A stretch of DNA of 64,000 bases from Eubacterium pyruvativorans (lineage in GTDB: Bacteria > Bacillota > Clostridia > Peptostreptococcales > Anaerovoracaceae). The stretch covers positions 1 to 64,000 of the forward strand of contig NZ_FNBF01000004.1 in assembly GCF_900102225.1 (NCBI RefSeq), written 5' to 3'. Below, one piece after another: positions 61,110 through 64,000 of the stretch (its first letter is position 1; each line of letters opens with the position of its first letter). Both the position numbers and the translations under genes were made by a program. The notes under the pieces are model-generated. The model saw only the letters and a program-made list of their open reading frames with translations. It had not been told where the DNA came from and searched no databases.

Positions 61110-62747
61110 ATGAATTTCGAGAAGTACACACAGAATGCCAGGCAGGCTGTCGTGGATGCTCAGAGTCTGGCGGTCCAGAACGGACAGCAGGAGATTGACG
61201 GCGAGCATCTGCACCTGGCGCTGATGCAGCAGAGGGACGGCCTGATCCCGAAGCTGGTGAAGAATATGGGGGCGGACCCGGGACAGATCATCCGGGAACT
61301 GGAAGAGGCCCTCGGCAGGCTGCCGAAGGTGTCCGGTTCGGCCCAGAACGCATACTTCAGCCGGCGGGCTGAGAAGCTGCTGAATGATGCGGAGAAGGAG
61401 ACGAAGAATTTCCGGGACGACTATACTTCCGTGGAGCACCTGTATCTGGCTCTGCTGGGAGAGAAGCGGACGCCTTCTGCAGAGATTTTTGGCCGGCACG
61501 GCATAACGAAGCAGAAGTTCCTGGAGGAGCTGACGAAGGTGCGGGGCAACCAGCGGGTGACCAGTGAGAACCCGGAGGATAATTATGATGCGCTGGAGAA
61601 GTACGGCAGAGATCTGGTGGATCTGGCCAAAGAGAACAAGCTGGATCCGGTTATCGGCCGGGATGAGGAAATCCGCCATCTGATTCAGATATTGTCCCGG
61701 AGGACGAAGAATAATCCGGTTCTGATCGGTGAGCCGGGGGTCGGGAAGACCGCCGTGGTGGAAGGACTGGCCCAGCGGATTCTCAGCGGAGATGTGCCGG
61801 AGAACCTGAAGGACAAGACGATTTTCGAACTGGACATGGGCGCACTGATTGCCGGTGCGAAGTTCCGGGGTGAGTTCGAGGAAAGGCTGAAGACTGTTCT
61901 GAATGAAATCGAGAAATCCGACGGAAAGATCATCCTGTTTATCGATGAGATCCACAACATCGTGGGCGCCGGCCGGACCGAAGGTTCCATGGATGCGGGC
62001 AATCTGCTGAAGCCGAAACTGGCCCGGGGAGAACTGCATTGTATCGGCGCCACCACGCTGGACGAATACCGGAAATACATGGAGAAGGACAAGGCACTGG
62101 AGCGTCGTTTCCAGAAGGTGATGGTGGGAGAACCGTCCGTGGAGGATACGATTTCGATCCTGCGGGGACTTCGGGATACATTCGAGCGTCATCACAAGGT
62201 GAATATCACAGACAGCGCACTCATCGCCTGTGCCACTCTGTCTGACCGGTACATTTCCGACCGTTTCCTGCCGGACAAGGCCATCGATCTGATGGATGAG
62301 GCGGCGGCCCGCATCCGGACACAGATTGACAGTAAGCCGATGGAACTGGACGAGATCAGCCGGAAGATCACCCAGATGGAGATCGAGCGGCAGTCCCTGT
62401 CCAAGGAGACAGACAAGGGGTCCAAGACCCGTCTGGATGCACTGGAGAAGGAGCTGGCCCAGCTGAAAGACCGGCAGAAGGCCATGAATGCCCAGTGGGA
62501 AGGCGAGAAGCAGGAGATTGAAGACACGAAGGAGCTCCGGGAGCAGCTGGATCAGGCCCGTTTCGATCTGGAACAGGCGAAGCGCAGTTACGACTATAAC
62601 CGGGCGGCAGAACTGCAGAACGGCACCATTCCGGAACTGGAGAAGAAGATCGAGGCATCGAAGGAAGCCGCAGAGCACGGCCGGGACAGCAGCCTGCTGA
62701 ATGTGGAAGTGGGCGAGAACGAGATTGCGGAAGTTGTTTCCCAGTGA
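61110..62747 (+). CDS. clpB: ClpB disaggregase, N-terminal part, ended by in-frame TGA
   Basis: The 545-residue part carries the ClpB N domain ([16 protein letters not shown]), NBD1 with Walker [14 protein letters not shown], Walker B LFIDEIHN and [12 protein letters not shown], then the coiled-coil M domain. The frame stops at TGA 62745-62747 exactly where ClpB has Trp in VSxWTGIPV; translation in the same frame then continues into NBD2. The SD is GAGAGGTGAG. Without read-through the product would be an NBD1-only protein. Confidence 0.85.
   Translation: MNFEKYTQNARQAVVDAQSLAVQNGQQEIDGEHLHLALMQQRDGLIPKLVKNMGADPGQIIRELEEALGRLPKVSGSAQNAYFSRRAEKLLNDAEKETKNFRDDYTSVEHLYLALLGEKRTPSAEIFGRHGITKQKFLEELTKVRGNQRVTSENPEDNYDALEKYGRDLVDLAKENKLDPVIGRDEEIRHLIQILSRRTKNNPVLIGEPGVGKTAVVEGLAQRILSGDVPENLKDKTIFELDMGALIAGAKFRGEFEERLKTVLNEIEKSDGKIILFIDEIHNIVGAGRTEGSMDAGNLLKPKLARGELHCIGATTLDEYRKYMEKDKALERRFQKVMVGEPSVEDTISILRGLRDTFERHHKVNITDSALIACATLSDRYISDRFLPDKAIDLMDEAAARIRTQIDSKPMELDEISRKITQMEIERQSLSKETDKGSKTRLDALEKELAQLKDRQKAMNAQWEGEKQEIEDTKELREQLDQARFDLEQAKRSYDYNRAAELQNGTIPELEKKIEASKEAAEHGRDSSLLNVEVGENEIAEVVSQ
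62745..62747 (+). other. In-frame TGA at a conserved Trp codon of clpB
   Basis: Context is CAG TGA ACC GGT ATC, which would read Q-[W]-T-G-I-P in homologues. A single G to A change (TGG to TGA) explains it. TGA is the normal stop in many other genes here. Confidence 0.85.
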
Positions 62748-62771
62748 ACCGGTATCCCGGTAGCCAAGCTG

Positions 62772-63701
62772 GTGGAGACCGAACGGGAGAAACTGCTGAA
62801 TCTGCCTGAGATTCTGCATCACCGTGTGGTGGGACAGGATGAAGGTGTGGATGCGGTATCGGATGCGATTCTCCGGGCCCGGGCCGGGCTGAAGGACGAG
62901 AACCGTCCGATCGGATCCTTCATTTTCCTGGGACCGACGGGTGTCGGGAAGACAGAGCTGGCGAAGACGCTGTCGGAAGCATTGTTCGACTCCGAGAAGA
63001 ACCTGATCCGTATCGATATGTCCGAATATATGGAGAAACATTCCGTTTCCAGACTGGTAGGTGCCCCTCCGGGATATGTGGGATACGATGAAGGCGGTCA
63101 GCTGACCGAGGCCGTGCGGCGTCACCCGTACAGTGTCATTCTGTTCGATGAGATCGAGAAGGCCCATCCGGATGTATTCAATATCCTGCTGCAGCTGCTG
63201 GATGACGGCAGGCTGACGGATAATCAGGGCAGAACCGTGGACTTCAAGAACACGGTGGTGATCATGACCTCGAATATCGGCAGCAGCGATCTGATTGACA
63301 ACATCCGGGAAGACGGGAAGATCGACGATGCAGTGAAGGAACGGGTTGTGAAATCCCTGCGCAGCTACTTCAAGCCGGAATTCCTGAACCGGGTTGACGA
63401 CATCGTGGTGTTCAGTCCGCTGACCATCGAGCAGGTGAAGAAGATCATCGATCTGGATATGGATGCACTGGAGAAGCGTCTGGCGCAGCGGGACATGAAA
63501 CTGACCATCACAGACAGTGCGAAGCAGTATATTGCGGAACAGTCCTACGATCCGAATTACGGCGCACGGCCGGTGAAACGGTATCTGCAGACTGCGGTGG
63601 AAAATCAGCTGGCTCGGATGATTATCTCCGGGGAGATTTCCGACGGATCCGGTATTTCTGTGGATGCCGGGGCAGAGGGACTGACGTTCCGCTGCGTATA
63701 G
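62772..63701 (+). CDS. clpB: ClpB disaggregase, C-terminal part
   Basis: In the same frame as the part before the TGA, this stretch encodes ClpB NBD2: [14 protein letters not shown], Walker [47 protein letters not shown] and the C-terminal small domain with [11 protein letters not shown]-like [15 protein letters not shown]. The true homologous start is at 62748. A GTG at 62772 could start it alone, but no SD is seen. The sequence is intact, with no further stops, which suggests a recent change, a sequencing error or read-through. Confidence 0.85.
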   Translation: METEREKLLNLPEILHHRVVGQDEGVDAVSDAILRARAGLKDENRPIGSFIFLGPTGVGKTELAKTLSEALFDSEKNLIRIDMSEYMEKHSVSRLVGAPPGYVGYDEGGQLTEAVRRHPYSVILFDEIEKAHPDVFNILLQLLDDGRLTDNQGRTVDFKNTVVIMTSNIGSSDLIDNIREDGKIDDAVKERVVKSLRSYFKPEFLNRVDDIVVFSPLTIEQVKKIIDLDMDALEKRLAQRDMKLTITDSAKQYIAEQSYDPNYGARPVKRYLQTAVENQLARMIISGEISDGSGISVDAGAEGLTFRCV

Positions 63702-63766
63702 TCCGACGGTTTCCCTGCAGGATGTGTACCATATAAAGTACACTGTACAAGGTTCATACAGATTAT

Positions 63767-63803
63767 AATAGTCCATGGCGCATTGCGCTGTGGATTATTT
63801 TTT
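63767..63803 (+). terminator. Intrinsic terminator after clpB
   Basis: AATAGTCCATGGCGCA pairs with TGCGCTGTGGATTATT, with one mismatch, and is followed by a T-run ending near 63803. Confidence 0.8.
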
Positions 63804-63865
63804 GCGGCGCGCTCCCGAATGATCCCGGGGGCGCGCGGCGAAAATGGAAAATGCGAGGAAATACG

Positions 63866-64000
63866 ATGAATCAATCAGAGGATATGAAGAAAAAGGCCGA
63901 GAATCCGGGACGCCCGGAAGGGCAGGCGGGAATCGATATGCTGAAGCGTATGAACCGTTCCCACGAGCCGCTGAGAAACTGGGGTCTGCCCCATATTCAC
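63866..64000 (+). CDS. N-terminus of a probable class I SAM-dependent methyltransferase
   Basis: The first 45 codons are visible before the window edge. After a charged start, GIDMLKRMNRSHEPLRNWGL matches the opening of clostridial class I methyltransferases, which begin MLxRMNxSHxxLxxWGL just before the SAM-binding region. The SAM motif itself is beyond the window, so the assignment is tentative. SD GCGAGGAA precedes the ATG. Confidence 0.55.
   Translation, partial: MNQSEDMKKKAENPGRPEGQAGIDMLKRMNRSHEPLRNWGLPHIH

Noticed and set aside
62745-62747. TGA recoded as Trp throughout the genome
   Set aside because: TGA ends many genes here with ATGA overlaps and terminators, so it is a normal stop. 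The clpB case is local.
60951-63776. Minus-strand open frame of over 900 codons opposite clpB
   Set aside because: It is antisense to clpB and passes through the CIRCE and promoter region; no protein motif is seen.
1-64000. tRNA or rRNA genes
   Set aside because: I saw no cloverleaf with the GTTCGA-type T-arm and no rRNA-like conserved stretch on either strand.

Overview
The window looks like chromosome of an anaerobic, G+C-rich Bacillota of the class Clostridia. The signs are a PolC-type replicative polymerase, an oxygen-sensitive class III ribonucleotide reductase (nrdD and nrdG), a tryptophan T-box leader, a CIRCE heat-shock operator before clpB, strong Shine-Dalgarno sequences and a CsoR copper operon. 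No rRNA, tRNA, CRISPR array, prophage or intact insertion sequence was seen. Genus was not assigned.

Layout. 1-5.5 kb: a cut-off C-terminal coding fragment, hairpin-rich non-coding DNA, a CyuA/UPF0597-like gene on the minus strand, then four plus-strand genes joined by ATGA overlaps (amidohydrolase, histidine phosphatase, unknown, lipoprotein nuclease). 5.5-8.1 kb: two exported proteins (rhodanese-like; Big2 plus transglutaminase-like). 8.1-11.3 kb: a zinc-type ABC transporter with a Fur/Zur regulator and a clear operator. 11.4-18 kb: DUF1858 protein, nudC, pta, a phospholipase C-like protein, pgeF, rhodanese and a DMT transporter. 18-22 kb: a long non-coding stretch with four hairpin repeats, then csoR, copA with a fused CopZ-like tail, and a small Cys-rich membrane protein. 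22-37.6 kb: rnz facing tilS, a TetM-like GTPase fused to a Rae1/YacP-type NYN nuclease domain, then pyrH-frr-uppS-cdsA-dxr-rseP-ispG-polC. This run couples pyrimidine metabolism, translation, isoprenoid and envelope synthesis, and replication. 37.6-42.3 kb: nrdD behind a leader with a terminator, then a Cache-GGDEF-PAS protein. 42.3-49.6 kb: two more hairpin repeats and a complete trpE-G-D-CF-B-A operon on the minus strand, controlled by a tRNA-Trp T-box. 49.7-56.4 kb: DsbA-like protein, mgtE with an upstream small ORF, a CDF transporter, nrdG, a 27-residue membrane peptide, a nucleoid-associated protein, an MBL hydrolase and an unknown. 56.5-64 kb: pcrA-like helicase, tex, clpB interrupted by an in-frame TGA, and the start of a probable methyltransferase.

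The most unusual items are: (1) the ribosome-protection-type GTPase fused to an NYN ribonuclease domain; (2) a PolC with no DEDD proofreading exonuclease but a complete set of nine PHP metal ligands; (3) seven copies of a 34-35 bp hairpin repeat at three intergenic sites, two of them inside a related compound element of about 145 bp; (4) a CopA-CopZ fusion with an internal ribosome-binding site; (5) clpB with TGA at a conserved Trp codon; (6) leaders of unknown type before nrdD and mgtE.
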